From Maribacter zhoushanensis (lineage in GTDB: Bacteria > Bacteroidota > Bacteroidia > Flavobacteriales > Flavobacteriaceae), in the NCBI RefSeq assembly GCF_029350975.1, contig NZ_JARKMR010000003.1:329769-393768 (forward strand): 64,000 bases of DNA, written 5' to 3'. Made by a program: the position numbers and the translations under genes. The notes under the pieces are model-generated. The model was given only the letters and a program-made list of their open reading frames with translations, was not told the DNA's origin and did no database searches. Shown here in pieces: positions 53,023 to 61,550 of this stretch (positions are counted from its first letter, which is position 1; every line of letters starts with the position of its first letter).

Positions 53023-54295
53023 TCTTTTTCATTTTATCATGAATTTCTTTCAGGCATAAATTACCTAGACTACCTTCATGAGTATGGTGTATATCTCTTT
53101 TAGGTGTAAAAGTACCTTCATTAATTTCCATACCCATTTTCTTATAGGCATCTCTAAAAGGCATTCCATTTTGTACCAATTCATTTAAGGTATCTACACT
53201 AAACAGGTAGTCATATTTTGGGTCGTCTAGAATACTATCGTTCACCTTAATTTCCTTTAAGCTAAAGGTCAAAATTTCTAAACAAGCTTTCATGTCTTGT
53301 ATAGCAGGTACAATAATTTCTTTCACCAGTTGCAAATCTCTATGGTATCCACTTGGTAAATTATTAATTACCAAGGTTAATTGATTTGGAATGGATTGTA
53401 GCTTGTTGCACTTACCACGAACAAGTTCAAAAACATCTGGGTTTTTCTTGTGTGGCATAATGCTAGAACCTGTTGTTAACTCATCTGGGAATGAGATAAA
53501 ATCAAAATTCTGACTCATGTACAAACAGATGTCCATTGCCATTTTAGATAAGGTAGCTGCAATATTAGCTATGCCAAAAGCGGTTGCCTTTTCAGCCTTT
53601 CCTCTACTCATTTGTGCTGCAACTACATTGTATTTCATAGTTTCAAAACCCATTTCTTCGGTAGTGAAACTACGGTCAATGTCAAACGAACTACCATAGC
53701 CGGCAGCACTACCTAACGGATTTTGATCTGCAACTTTATAGGCTGCTTCGATAAAATAAAGGTCATCTATTAGACTCTCTGCATAGGCAGAAAACCAGAG
53801 TCCGAATGAGGAAGGCATGGCAATTTGTAAATGCGTATACCCCGGTAACATAACATCTTTATGTTCTTGTGCTTTAACCAATAATAAATTGAAAAGCGAT
53901 TTTGTCATTGACTTTATCTCTGTCAATTCATCTTTTAAATATAAGTGCATTGCCACAAGAACTTGATCATTTCTAGAACGCGCTGTGTGTATTTTTTTAC
54001 CAGTATCACCTAAGCTTAGGGTTAGCAAATATTCAATTTTAGAATGCATGTCTTCAAAAGAATTTTCGATGGTAAAAGTTCCCTTCTCAATTCTTGCTGC
54101 AATATGGTCTAACTCATTTACAAGCTCAACAGTCTCTTTAGGAGAAATCAGTCCTATTTTTCCAAGCATTTTAGCGTGAGCTTTAGAAGCTATTACATCA
54201 TACTTAGCTAAGTGGAGGTCTAATTCTCTATCATTTCCAACCGTAAAGTGGTCAATCTTTTTATCGGTGCTAAATCCTTTATCCCAGAGTTTCAT
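53015..54295 (-). CDS. argH: Argininosuccinate lyase
   Basis: A 426-residue cytosolic enzyme of the fumarase/aspartase superfamily catalysing the last step of arginine synthesis, argininosuccinate to arginine and fumarate. The superfamily signature is present as GSSIMPHKKNPD near residue 277, with HTARSRNDQV near 105 and GYTHLQIAMPSSFG near 152. It is the last gene of the arg/pro operon, 62 bases after the argE-like gene across a spacer holding a hairpin. Its end overlaps the convergent YihY gene by 8 bases. Confidence 0.96.
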   Translation of the reverse strand: MKLWDKGFSTDKKIDHFTVGNDRELDLHLAKYDVIASKAHAKMLGKIGLISPKETVELVNELDHIAARIEKGTFTIENSFEDMHSKIEYLLTLSLGDTGKKIHTARSRNDQVLVAMHLYLKDELTEIKSMTKSLFNLLLVKAQEHKDVMLPGYTHLQIAMPSSFGLWFSAYAESLIDDLYFIEAAYKVADQNPLGSAAGYGSSFDIDRSFTTEEMGFETMKYNVVAAQMSRGKAEKATAFGIANIAATLSKMAMDICLYMSQNFDFISFPDELTTGSSIMPHKKNPDVFELVRGKCNKLQSIPNQLTLVINNLPSGYHRDLQLVKEIIVPAIQDMKACLEILTFSLKEIKVNDSILDDPKYDYLFSVDTLNELVQNGMPFRDAYKKMGMEINEGTFTPKRDIHHTHEGSLGNLCLKEIHDKMKKIN

Positions 54296-54310
54296 ATGTT
54301 GTCAGTTATC

Positions 54311-54349
54311 AATTATCAATAAAGCAATGAACAATGCTTATTGGTAATT
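54311..54349 (-). repeat. Hairpin in the argE-argH spacer
   Basis: AT-rich inverted repeat: AATTATCAATAA (54311-54322) and TTATTGGTAATT (54338-54349) pair with one G-T wobble, extended inward by GCA/TGC after a one-base bulge. It almost fills the 62-base spacer between the argE-like and argH genes and may separate or stabilise their messages. Not a terminator, since no T run follows. Confidence 0.6.
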
Positions 54350-54357
54350 GGTTATTG

Positions 54358-55431
54358 TTAATTGTTGATTGAAAGGAAGCCTTTTAATATTTTAATATAC
54401 AAATCTATACCTTCTTCTATTTCATGTACATAGATAAATTCGTTTGCAGAGTGGGAGCGTGTACTGTCTCCTGGTCCTAGTTTTAACGATTGACAACTTA
54501 ATGCCGCTTGATCAGACAATGTTGGTGAGCCATATGTAGTTCTGCCTAATGCAATACCTGATTTCACTAATGGGTGGTCTTTATCTATTTTAGATGAATT
54601 TAAGCGCAAAGATCGTTCCTTTAATTCGCATGGAGCGTCCTTCTTCAGTAAATCTGCAACTTCTTTATTACTATAAGCGTCATTTACACGAACATCTATT
54701 ACTAAATCTACTTGGGCAGGTACTACATTATGCTGTTTGCCAGCATTAATTTGTGTAACGGTCATTTTTACATCACCTAATGCTTCAGAAGTTTTCTCAA
54801 ATTTATAGTTCTTGAACCATTCTAATACTTTGATAGAATTGTAAATGGAATTATCATCGTTAGGATGTGCCGCGTGTGAGGGAGTACCTTTTACCACAGC
54901 ATCAAAAACGACCAATCCTTTTTCGGCAATAGCAAGTAACATTAGCGTAGGTTCGCCAACAATAGCAACATCTATATGCGGAAGTCTTGGTAATAAGCCT
55001 CGTAAACTATTTTCACCGGCATTTTCTTCTTCAGCTGATGCCACCATAAGAATGTTATGATTTAAATCTTCAGCATTATAATAGTGAACAAAGGTTGCTA
55101 GAAGTGATACTAACGGTCCGCCGGCGTCATTACTTCCTAATCCGAATAACTTGCCATCTTCAATGTGGGGCAAAAAAGGGTCTTTTGTATAAGCACTATT
55201 CGGTTTTACGGTATCGTGATGTGAATTTAGTAACAAAGTTGGTTTACTATCGTCCCAAAATTTGTTCTTCGCAATAATACTGTTGCCGTCCCTTTCGTTT
55301 GGTATATCATACTTTGCTAGCCAGGCTTGTATAGCATCGGCTGTTTTATCTTCTTGTTTAGAAAAAGATTCTATAGAAATAAGTTCTTTCAATAAAGATA
55401 TGGCGCTTTCTGTAAGTTCTGTTTGGTTCAT
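54358..55431 (-). CDS. argE: M20-family deacylase, ArgE-like (acylornithine/acylcitrulline deacylase)
   Basis: A 357-residue M20 metallohydrolase. Zinc ligands are visible in LLNSHHDTVKPN near residue 70 and GSNDAGGP near 100; the catalytic and bridging acids are in SAEEENAG near 131; VGEPT is near 160, and the late SHSANEFIYV supplies the final His. Its place between argB and argH indicates that it removes the acyl group from N-acylornithine or, given the ArgF' enzyme, N-acylcitrulline. The substrate acyl group (acetyl or succinyl) is not known. The gene starts one base after the argB stop. Confidence 0.88.
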   Translation of the reverse strand: MNQTELTESAISLLKELISIESFSKQEDKTADAIQAWLAKYDIPNERDGNSIIAKNKFWDDSKPTLLLNSHHDTVKPNSAYTKDPFLPHIEDGKLFGLGSNDAGGPLVSLLATFVHYYNAEDLNHNILMVASAEEENAGENSLRGLLPRLPHIDVAIVGEPTLMLLAIAEKGLVVFDAVVKGTPSHAAHPNDDNSIYNSIKVLEWFKNYKFEKTSEALGDVKMTVTQINAGKQHNVVPAQVDLVIDVRVNDAYSNKEVADLLKKDAPCELKERSLRLNSSKIDKDHPLVKSGIALGRTTYGSPTLSDQAALSCQSLKLGPGDSTRSHSANEFIYVHEIEEGIDLYIKILKGFLSINN

Positions 55432-55432
55432 C

Positions 55433-56212
55433 TTAAAGTTGTATTGTAGTGAACAGTTCTGTTTTTGTATCGAGCATGGTTACATCGCCTAGGCATACTT
55501 TTGCTACGCTATTGTTTAATGCATGAAAGCAATTATGAAGCTTTGGTAGCATTCCGTCAGCAATTATTCCATCAGATAAAAGCTCTTTATACGTTTCTGT
55601 ATTGATGTTTTTTACAACACTATTTTCGTCATTAATATCTAATAAAACACCTTTCTTTTCAAAACAATAATATAAAGTGGTTTCGAAGGTTGCTGCCATA
55701 CCTATTGCAATTTCAGAAGCAATGGTATCAGCATTCGTATTCAATAATTGCCCAGCTCCATCATGTGATAAGGCACAGAATATAGGTGTTAATTCAGCAG
55801 ACAACAGTTTGGTTAGTAAGTCTGAATTTACACCATCAATATCACCAACAAAGCCGTAATCAATTTCTTCAACGGGGCGTTTATGTGCTTGTATACTATC
55901 ACCGTCTGCACCACTTAAACCAATAGCATTGGTCTTTTTGGCTTGTAGTTGCGCAACAATTTTCTTGTTTGCCAAACCGCCATAAACCATGGTAATGATA
56001 TCTACAGTTTCAGCATCGGTAATACGTCTGCCATCTATCATTTTAGATTCAATACCTAGTTTTGTCGCTAATTGTGTTGCTAGTTTTCCGCCACCGTGAA
56101 CTAATATCTTAAGACCTTCAATTTTAGAAAAAGCAGTTAAGAATGTATCTAAAGCATTTTTATCTTCAATGACATTACCGCCAATTTTTACAACACTTAA
56201 TTTACTTTTCAT
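55433..56212 (-). CDS. argB: N-acetylglutamate kinase
   Basis: A 259-residue amino-acid kinase. The start at 56212 (MKSKLSVVKIGGN) places the phosphate-binding KIGGN strand at the N-terminus as usual; an earlier in-frame start would lie inside the neighbouring gene. Other motifs are ILVHGGGKLATQLATKLGI near residue 42 and LNTNADTIASEIAIGM near 160. It phosphorylates the acylated glutamate at the gamma-carboxylate. It overlaps the small membrane protein gene by 11 bases, so translation is probably coupled. Confidence 0.95.
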   Translation of the reverse strand: MKSKLSVVKIGGNVIEDKNALDTFLTAFSKIEGLKILVHGGGKLATQLATKLGIESKMIDGRRITDAETVDIITMVYGGLANKKIVAQLQAKKTNAIGLSGADGDSIQAHKRPVEEIDYGFVGDIDGVNSDLLTKLLSAELTPIFCALSHDGAGQLLNTNADTIASEIAIGMAATFETTLYYCFEKKGVLLDINDENSVVKNINTETYKELLSDGIIADGMLPKLHNCFHALNNSVAKVCLGDVTMLDTKTELFTTIQL

Positions 56213-56384
56213 AGTCGGCAAATTTAAACATGAGAACCATAGCAATAATTAAAATAATGTTGCTGACGGGACCCATATAGGTTTTCCAATGCGCAGTGCC
56301 GTGGTCAATATCTGCCATATTAACTATGAATAAGATTAGGGCAAATAAAGCGATGCCAATATAGATCCACTTATTAATTTTCAT
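56202..56384 (-). CDS. Small two-helix membrane protein within the arg operon
   Basis: A 60-residue protein: KINKWIYIGIALFALILFIVNMA is a first membrane helix and IILIIAMVLMFKFADYEK a second, joined by a short loop with DHGTAHWKTY. It overlaps the argF' end and the argB start by 11 bases each, so it is firmly embedded in the operon. I do not recognise a family name. It is too well placed and hydrophobic in the right pattern to dismiss as a chance frame, but the function is unknown. Confidence 0.75.
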   Translation of the reverse strand: MKINKWIYIGIALFALILFIVNMADIDHGTAHWKTYMGPVSNIILIIAMVLMFKFADYEK

Positions 56385-57315
56385 TGCTTTCTAATATTTT
56401 CTTTAATACTAATTGTGCTGCATAAGTTCTGTTGTTCGCTTGTTCAATAACTAAAGACTGTTCGCTATCTAAAACTTCATCTGCCACAACTACATTTCTA
56501 CGCACAGGAAGGCAATGCATAAATTTTGCTTTACCCAATTTTTTAAGGGTCATTTGCCAGTTTGTATCCTGAGATTTTATTTGTCCGTAGTCGGTATAGC
56601 TACTCCAATTTTTTACGTAGACAAAATCAGCATTTTCCAAAGCCTTTTCTTGGTCGTGTTCAATAGTGCAATCTTTGGTAATGTTTGGGTCTAGTTCATA
56701 TCCTTTTGGGTGTGTAATTACAAATTCGGCATTTTGCTTCTGCATCATTTGTACAAAAGAATTGGCAACTGCATGCGGTAAAGCCCTAGGGTGTGGTGCC
56801 CAAGATAAAACGACCTTTGGGTTGTTCTTAAAATTTTGTTCTTCAAGGGTAATGGCATCGGTCAATGCCTGTAGTGGATGCCCAACGGAACTTTCCATAT
56901 TTACGATAGGTACAGATGCGTATGTTTTAAAACCAGTGAGAACTTCTTCGGCTTCATCTAATGCTTTGTCTTTTAATCCTGCAAAAGCACGAATAGCAAT
57001 GATGTCGCAATATTGAGAGATTACCTGTGCAGCTTCTTTTATATGTTCAGAAGTACCTTGGTCCATAATTGTACCATCAGCATATTCTAAAGCCCAACCT
57101 TCACTACCAAAATTCATGACAATGACTTCCATACCTAAGTTCATAGCTGCTTTTTGAGTGCTTAAACGTGTACGAAGCGAGTTGTTAAAAAATAGAAGTC
57201 CGATAGTTTTATCGCTACCAAGAGCTTTGTATTTTTTAGGTTGTTTTTTGAGCGATATGGCTTCTTTTACCCAAGTGGATAAAGAGTCGATATCATTTAT
57301 AGAAAGGTAATTCAT
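56374..57315 (-). CDS. argF': N-acylornithine carbamoyltransferase (SOTCase/AOTCase-like)
   Basis: A 313-residue transcarbamylase. The carbamoyl-phosphate site is SLRTRLSTQKAAMNLG near residue 46, with HPLQALTD near 158, SWAPHPRALP near 177 and HCLPVRRNVVV near 271. This HCLPVRRN form, rather than the OTCase HCLP-x-F-type, marks the N-acylornithine branch (acetylornithine or succinylornithine transcarbamylase). So the pathway forms N-acylcitrulline, later deacylated by the ArgE-like enzyme. It overlaps proB by 4 bases. Which acyl group is used is discussed in the findings. Confidence 0.92.
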   Translation of the reverse strand: MNYLSINDIDSLSTWVKEAISLKKQPKKYKALGSDKTIGLLFFNNSLRTRLSTQKAAMNLGMEVIVMNFGSEGWALEYADGTIMDQGTSEHIKEAAQVISQYCDIIAIRAFAGLKDKALDEAEEVLTGFKTYASVPIVNMESSVGHPLQALTDAITLEEQNFKNNPKVVLSWAPHPRALPHAVANSFVQMMQKQNAEFVITHPKGYELDPNITKDCTIEHDQEKALENADFVYVKNWSSYTDYGQIKSQDTNWQMTLKKLGKAKFMHCLPVRRNVVVADEVLDSEQSLVIEQANNRTYAAQLVLKKILESNEN

Positions 57316-58079
57316 GATGCTGTAATTTTTGTAAATGTGCTTTTATTGTTAATGGCGTCGGTAATAAAATTATCGTGTAAGCCGTTGGTGATCCAAGTTT
57401 CAATACCTGCTTTTTGGGCAATGGTAGCTGCATCTATTTTAGATTGCATTCCGCCAGTACCATGGGTAGATTTAGATGCACCAATTTCTTTTAATAATTC
57501 ACTTATCTCAGATGCCGATTCAATTGTCTTCGGAGTAGTAGTGGCTAATGATGATTTGGTATAAATTCCGTTAGTATTAGTAGCTATAATTAAGATGTCT
57601 GCAGATAAAAGCGATGCCGTTAAACTTGCCAGCTTATCGTTGTCTCCAAACTTAATTTCATCGGTAGCTACGGTATCGTTTTCATTGATTATAGGAATAA
57701 AGTTATTGGCAACAAGAACATTGATGGTGTTTTTAATATTGGCTCTGGTCTTCTCTTTTTCAAAATCTGAATAGGATAATAAACACTGAGACGTAAATAG
57801 GCCTAGTTCTCTGAAATTCTCTTGAAAAATACGCATTAGATGTGGCTGACCAATTGAAGCCAATGCCTGTTTTACATTGATTTCTTCGCCATTATGTTCA
57901 ATTTTTACGAATTGTTTGGCTGCGGCGATAGCCCCAGAACTCACGATAATAAATTCGTACTCCTCTTTTAAAGCAGCTATTTGCCTACCAATATCCTCAA
58001 TTTTACCACGAGAAATATGGTCAGTGTCTTTCGTTAAGGTATTGGAACCTAATTTCAATAAAATTCTCTTTTTCAACAT
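57312..58079 (-). CDS. proB: Glutamate 5-kinase (no PUA domain)
   Basis: A 255-residue amino-acid kinase for the first proline step: ATP plus glutamate to glutamyl-5-phosphate. It opens RILLKLGSNTLTKD and contains IIVSSGAIAAAKQF near residue 44, ENDTVATDEIKFGDNDKLAS near 130 and GTGGMQSKIDAA near 207. It stops where the kinase fold ends and lacks the C-terminal PUA domain of the E. coli enzyme (367 residues), the short form seen in some lineages. It overlaps argF' by 4 bases. Confidence 0.95.
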   Translation of the reverse strand: MLKKRILLKLGSNTLTKDTDHISRGKIEDIGRQIAALKEEYEFIIVSSGAIAAAKQFVKIEHNGEEINVKQALASIGQPHLMRIFQENFRELGLFTSQCLLSYSDFEKEKTRANIKNTINVLVANNFIPIINENDTVATDEIKFGDNDKLASLTASLLSADILIIATNTNGIYTKSSLATTTPKTIESASEISELLKEIGASKSTHGTGGMQSKIDAATIAQKAGIETWITNGLHDNFITDAINNKSTFTKITAS

Positions 58080-58115
58080 TCTAGTTCTAATTTTGTCAGG
58101 CTAATTTTTATGTTT

Positions 58116-58135
58116 ACCTAACTCCTTTTTTAGGT
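58116..58135 (-). repeat. Small hairpin in the proA-proB spacer
   Basis: Inverted ACCTAA/TTAGGT (6 perfect pairs, loop about 8) in the 111-base spacer between proA and proB. Its role is unclear; it may attenuate or process the operon message. Confidence 0.4.
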
Positions 58136-58190
58136 TATGGCTGCGCTTAACAGTACACTCTTATCATTTGTTTTACCAACAATTGATTAC

Positions 58191-59387
58191 CTATCTAACT
58201 TGTCCATTCCCTTTTACATACCATTTGTTGGTAACCAAATGTTGTAAGCCTATAGGACCACGTTGGTGTAATTTGTCTGTACTAATAGCAAGTTCACCAC
58301 CAAGTCCAAATTGTCCACCGTCAGTAAAGCGAGTTGATGCATTATGATACACGGCAGCAGTATCTACAGATTGCATAAAAATGTCCGCTTCCTCTTCATT
58401 TGTAGTGATGATAGCTGCAGAATGACCGCCTCCATAGGTGTTTATGAGTTCTACCGCTTCTTCTACATTAGGTACTTGCCCTAATACTACCTTATAATCT
58501 AGAAATTCTTCATACCAAACAGATTCGTTCTCCATTTCAGAAGTATCGTCCATACCGGCTAGTTTGCTATCGGTTAAGATTTCTACCTTATATTTTTTCA
58601 ATGTTTGAATCAAATGACTTAAAAATTCAGCCTTACGGGGCAAATCTCTTGATATAAGTACTTTGTCCACCGCATTACAAGCTGATATTTTAGTTGTCTT
58701 TGCATTTACGATAACATCTAATGCCAATTGTAAGTCTGCTTCTTGCGAAACATATACAAAGTTGTTTCCACGACCACTAACAATTACAGGGCATTTAGCG
58801 TGCTGCTTTACAAAAGCAATTAGTTTTTCGCCACCACGAGGTACTATTAAATCGAGTTTTTGTGTCGGATGTTCTAAAAACTCCTGTGTTTCTACTCTAG
58901 AATAGTTGAGGTAGGTTACCCAATCTGCGGCACAGTCACAAGATTCTAATGCTTTATGCCAAAGGTTGACCAAGACTAAGTTAGAGTTCAGTGATTCTTT
59001 ACCACCTTTTAGTAAAATTTTGTTTCCAGATTTAAATGCGATTCCGGCTGCTTCAATAGTTACATCTGGTCTAGATTCATAAATAATCATGATAGTACCA
59101 AAAGGAGCCGTTTTATTGCTGATCTCTAAACCATTGTCATGTGTAAATTGAAAACGTTCTACATGTAAAGGGTCGGGGAGAGTAGCTAATTTTTTTAAAG
59201 AAGATACCATTTCAGCAACCTTGTCCTTATTCACTTTTAAGCGATCGATCATGGCAATGTCGCCTGATTCAAAAGAATTTAAATCTTTCTCATTGGCAGA
59301 CATTAAAATAGATTCTTCTTGTTGTACCAATTCTGCCATACGTTTTAGTACGGCATTTCTTTTTTCTAAACTGAGTGTTGTTTTCAT
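58191..59387 (-). CDS. proA: Gamma-glutamyl phosphate reductase
   Basis: A 398-residue aldehyde-dehydrogenase-superfamily enzyme that reduces glutamyl-5-phosphate with NADPH to glutamate semialdehyde. The catalytic Cys is in AKTTKISACNAVDKVL near residue 235; other landmarks are PFGTIMIIYESRPDVT near 96, LKGGKES near 126 and the C-terminal RFTDGGQFGLGGELAIST. Length fits the family. It overlaps argD by 4 bases and precedes proB by a 111-base spacer. Confidence 0.96.
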   Translation of the reverse strand: MKTTLSLEKRNAVLKRMAELVQQEESILMSANEKDLNSFESGDIAMIDRLKVNKDKVAEMVSSLKKLATLPDPLHVERFQFTHDNGLEISNKTAPFGTIMIIYESRPDVTIEAAGIAFKSGNKILLKGGKESLNSNLVLVNLWHKALESCDCAADWVTYLNYSRVETQEFLEHPTQKLDLIVPRGGEKLIAFVKQHAKCPVIVSGRGNNFVYVSQEADLQLALDVIVNAKTTKISACNAVDKVLISRDLPRKAEFLSHLIQTLKKYKVEILTDSKLAGMDDTSEMENESVWYEEFLDYKVVLGQVPNVEEAVELINTYGGGHSAAIITTNEEEADIFMQSVDTAAVYHNASTRFTDGGQFGLGGELAISTDKLHQRGPIGLQHLVTNKWYVKGNGQVR

Positions 59388-60508
59388 GATAATACAGTCT
59401 TAAGAGCTGTGAAGAACACGTCTAAATCTTGTTTTGTAATATTCAAAGCCGGTAAAATTCTAAGTACCGTTTTATCTTTTGCTCCGCCAGTAAACAAGTG
59501 TTGTTCGTGAATTAATTTTTTACGCAAATCGGCAACTTGAAAATCGAACTCCAGCCCCAACATTAACCCTCTTCCTTTTACGCGTTTTACCTGCGGAATT
59601 TCCTTTGCTTTTTCATTAAAGTATACTCCCAGTTCTTGCGCGTTGGTTATCAAGTTTTCGTTTTCAATAACTTCAAGTACAGCTAAAGTGGCTACACATG
59701 CTAAATGGTTTCCACCAAAAGTGGTGCCCAACATGCCATATTTAGCCTTAATGCTTTCATGTATAAGCACCCCACCAACAGGAAAACCGTTACCCATACC
59801 CTTTGCAATACTGATGATGTCTGGTTGAATGTTATGATGTTGAAATCCAAAAAACTTACCACTTCTACCAAATCCGCATTGTACTTCATCTGCAATTAAT
59901 AAAGCATCGTTTTCTTTACACAGTGCTGCTACTTTCTGTAAAAAATCGGTAGTAGGTTCGTCTAGCCCGCCAACGCCTTGAATAGCTTCAACAATTACCG
60001 CACAAACATTTTTTGAAATCTCTCTTTCAAAACCTTTTATGTCGTTCAGGTCAAGAAATACAACTTCATGCTGTTGGTTTAATTCGGCATTTATAGACGG
60101 ATTGTCAGTAGCTGCTACTGCTGCAGAAGTACGTCCATGAAATCCGTTATTGAAGGCAATAACTTTAGATTTTTTGGTAACAAAAGATGCCATTTTCAGT
60201 GCGTTCTCATTTGCTTCTGCACCAGAATTACATAAAAATAGATTGTAATCTTCGCAACCAGAAACTGAACCTAATTTTTCGGCAAGTTCTACTTGAAGCG
60301 GATTTTGAACCGCATTGCTATAAAACCCTATTTTGTCCAATTGATTTTTTAGACGCTCCACATAATGTGGGTGGGTATGACCAATAGAAATTACGGCATG
60401 CCCGCCGTAAAAGTCTAAATAATCTTGTCCTTTATCATCGGTAACAACAATTCCTTTTGCAGAAACGGGAGTAACATTATACAGTGGGTAAACGTCAAAT
60501 AATTTCAT
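59384..60508 (-). CDS. argD: N-acylornithine aminotransferase
   Basis: A 374-residue class-III PLP aminotransferase. The PLP lysine lies in ISIAKGMGNGFPVGG near residue 232; other motifs are FYGGHAVISIGHTHP near 33, NSGAEANENALK near 92 and ADEVQCGFGRSGKF near 204. It makes N-acylornithine from the acylated semialdehyde, and related enzymes can also act on ornithine. It sits between proC and proA and overlaps the latter by 4 bases. Confidence 0.94.
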   Translation of the reverse strand: MKLFDVYPLYNVTPVSAKGIVVTDDKGQDYLDFYGGHAVISIGHTHPHYVERLKNQLDKIGFYSNAVQNPLQVELAEKLGSVSGCEDYNLFLCNSGAEANENALKMASFVTKKSKVIAFNNGFHGRTSAAVAATDNPSINAELNQQHEVVFLDLNDIKGFEREISKNVCAVIVEAIQGVGGLDEPTTDFLQKVAALCKENDALLIADEVQCGFGRSGKFFGFQHHNIQPDIISIAKGMGNGFPVGGVLIHESIKAKYGMLGTTFGGNHLACVATLAVLEVIENENLITNAQELGVYFNEKAKEIPQVKRVKGRGLMLGLEFDFQVADLRKKLIHEQHLFTGGAKDKTVLRILPALNITKQDLDVFFTALKTVLS

Positions 60509-60556
60509 AGTAAAATTGATTCAATTCAATGACTTTAGGGCTTGACCCTAGGCTTT

Positions 60557-61351
60557 TTATTTGGTTTTAAATTCGGTAATCTTGTCGTAAGAGGCGATAA
60601 TACCTTGTATTAATGAAGAGCTAAGCCCTTGGTGTTCCATTTCGTTCAATCCTGTTATGGTACAACCCATTGGCGTGGTAACACGATCAATTTCTTCTTC
60701 TGGGTGGTTGCCAGAATCAATAAGTAAACTTGCTGCTCCGTTACACGTGTGCATAGCCAATTCTTGTGCTTCTTTAGCATCAAAACCAAGTTGTATGGCA
60801 CCTTGTGTAGTAGCACGTATTAAACGCATCCAAAAAGCAACACCACTGGCACAGATAACCGTTGCCGCTTGCATTTGACTTTCCGGAATTTCCATAGAAT
60901 GCCCCATTCTATTAAAAATAGCCTTGGTGAGGTCTATTCGTTTTTTTCCTTTTTCATTACTGCAAATACACGTCATGGATTTACCTACTGAAATCGCAGT
61001 ATTGGGCATACTTCTAACAATGTAATTATCCTTACCTATAACATCTTCTATTTTCGCTATGCCAAAACCAGTAATGGTAGATATCACGACATGATTTTCG
61101 TTCAATAAATCTTTAATACTTTCTAATATGGCGCTGAAATGTACAGGTTGTACCGCAAAAATTAGGATATCTGAGTTTTGTACCGCCAAACGGTTATCGT
61201 TGGTTACGGTAACATTTTCAATTTTTTCAAAATCCGCGATAGACTTTGTGTCTCTTTTGGTAAGGTACATGCTGGTGGCACCATTACTTTTAAGAATTCC
61301 GTTTGCAATTGAAAGTCCTAAATTACCTGCACCTATAATGGCTATTTTCAT
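60557..61351 (-). CDS. proC: Pyrroline-5-carboxylate reductase
   Basis: A 264-residue NAD(P)H-dependent reductase making proline from pyrroline-5-carboxylate. The Rossmann motif is IIGAGNLGLSIANGIL at the N-terminus, FAVQPVHF appears near residue 71, and the family signature region TTPMGCTITGLNEME lies near 233 (usually TPGGTT). The G-to-M change there is a minor variant. The gene lies between argC and argD, 48 bases upstream of argD, making this a mixed proline/arginine operon. Confidence 0.94.
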   Translation of the reverse strand: MKIAIIGAGNLGLSIANGILKSNGATSMYLTKRDTKSIADFEKIENVTVTNDNRLAVQNSDILIFAVQPVHFSAILESIKDLLNENHVVISTITGFGIAKIEDVIGKDNYIVRSMPNTAISVGKSMTCICSNEKGKKRIDLTKAIFNRMGHSMEIPESQMQAATVICASGVAFWMRLIRATTQGAIQLGFDAKEAQELAMHTCNGAASLLIDSGNHPEEEIDRVTTPMGCTITGLNEMEHQGLSSSLIQGIIASYDKITEFKTK

Positions 61352-61381
61352 GTTTGTATTATATAAAGAGTACTAAGTAAG

Positions 61382-61417
61382 AAGTATTAAGTAAAGCGTA
61401 AATACTTAATTCATACT
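61382..61417 (-). repeat. AGTATTAAGTA hairpin in the argC-proC spacer
   Basis: ATTAAGTA (61386-61393) and TACTTAAT (61403-61410) form a perfect 8-bp stem with a 9-base loop, extended by imperfect flanks. The 11-base word AGTATTAAGTA (61383-61393) recurs in the argG-argC spacer. Confidence 0.6.
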
Positions 61418-61550
61418 TTATGTTCACTTCTTATGATTAGACCCTATTAATATTTATTTTCTTTTAAAATGGATTTATGATTTCCATCAACCATTACTTA
61501 AAATTTTAGCTTTGTCAATATCGTTTATTGGTAACTGAGCTTAGCCGAAG

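Noticed and set aside
56213..56245. Earlier start for argB
   Set aside because: It would add residues before the KIGGN strand that opens the kinase fold and lie inside the small membrane protein gene.
61352..61550. A possible tRNA or small RNA gene in the argC-proC spacer
   Set aside because: The inverted repeats are AT-rich and there is no T-loop motif or acceptor pairing; a hairpin spacer explains it.
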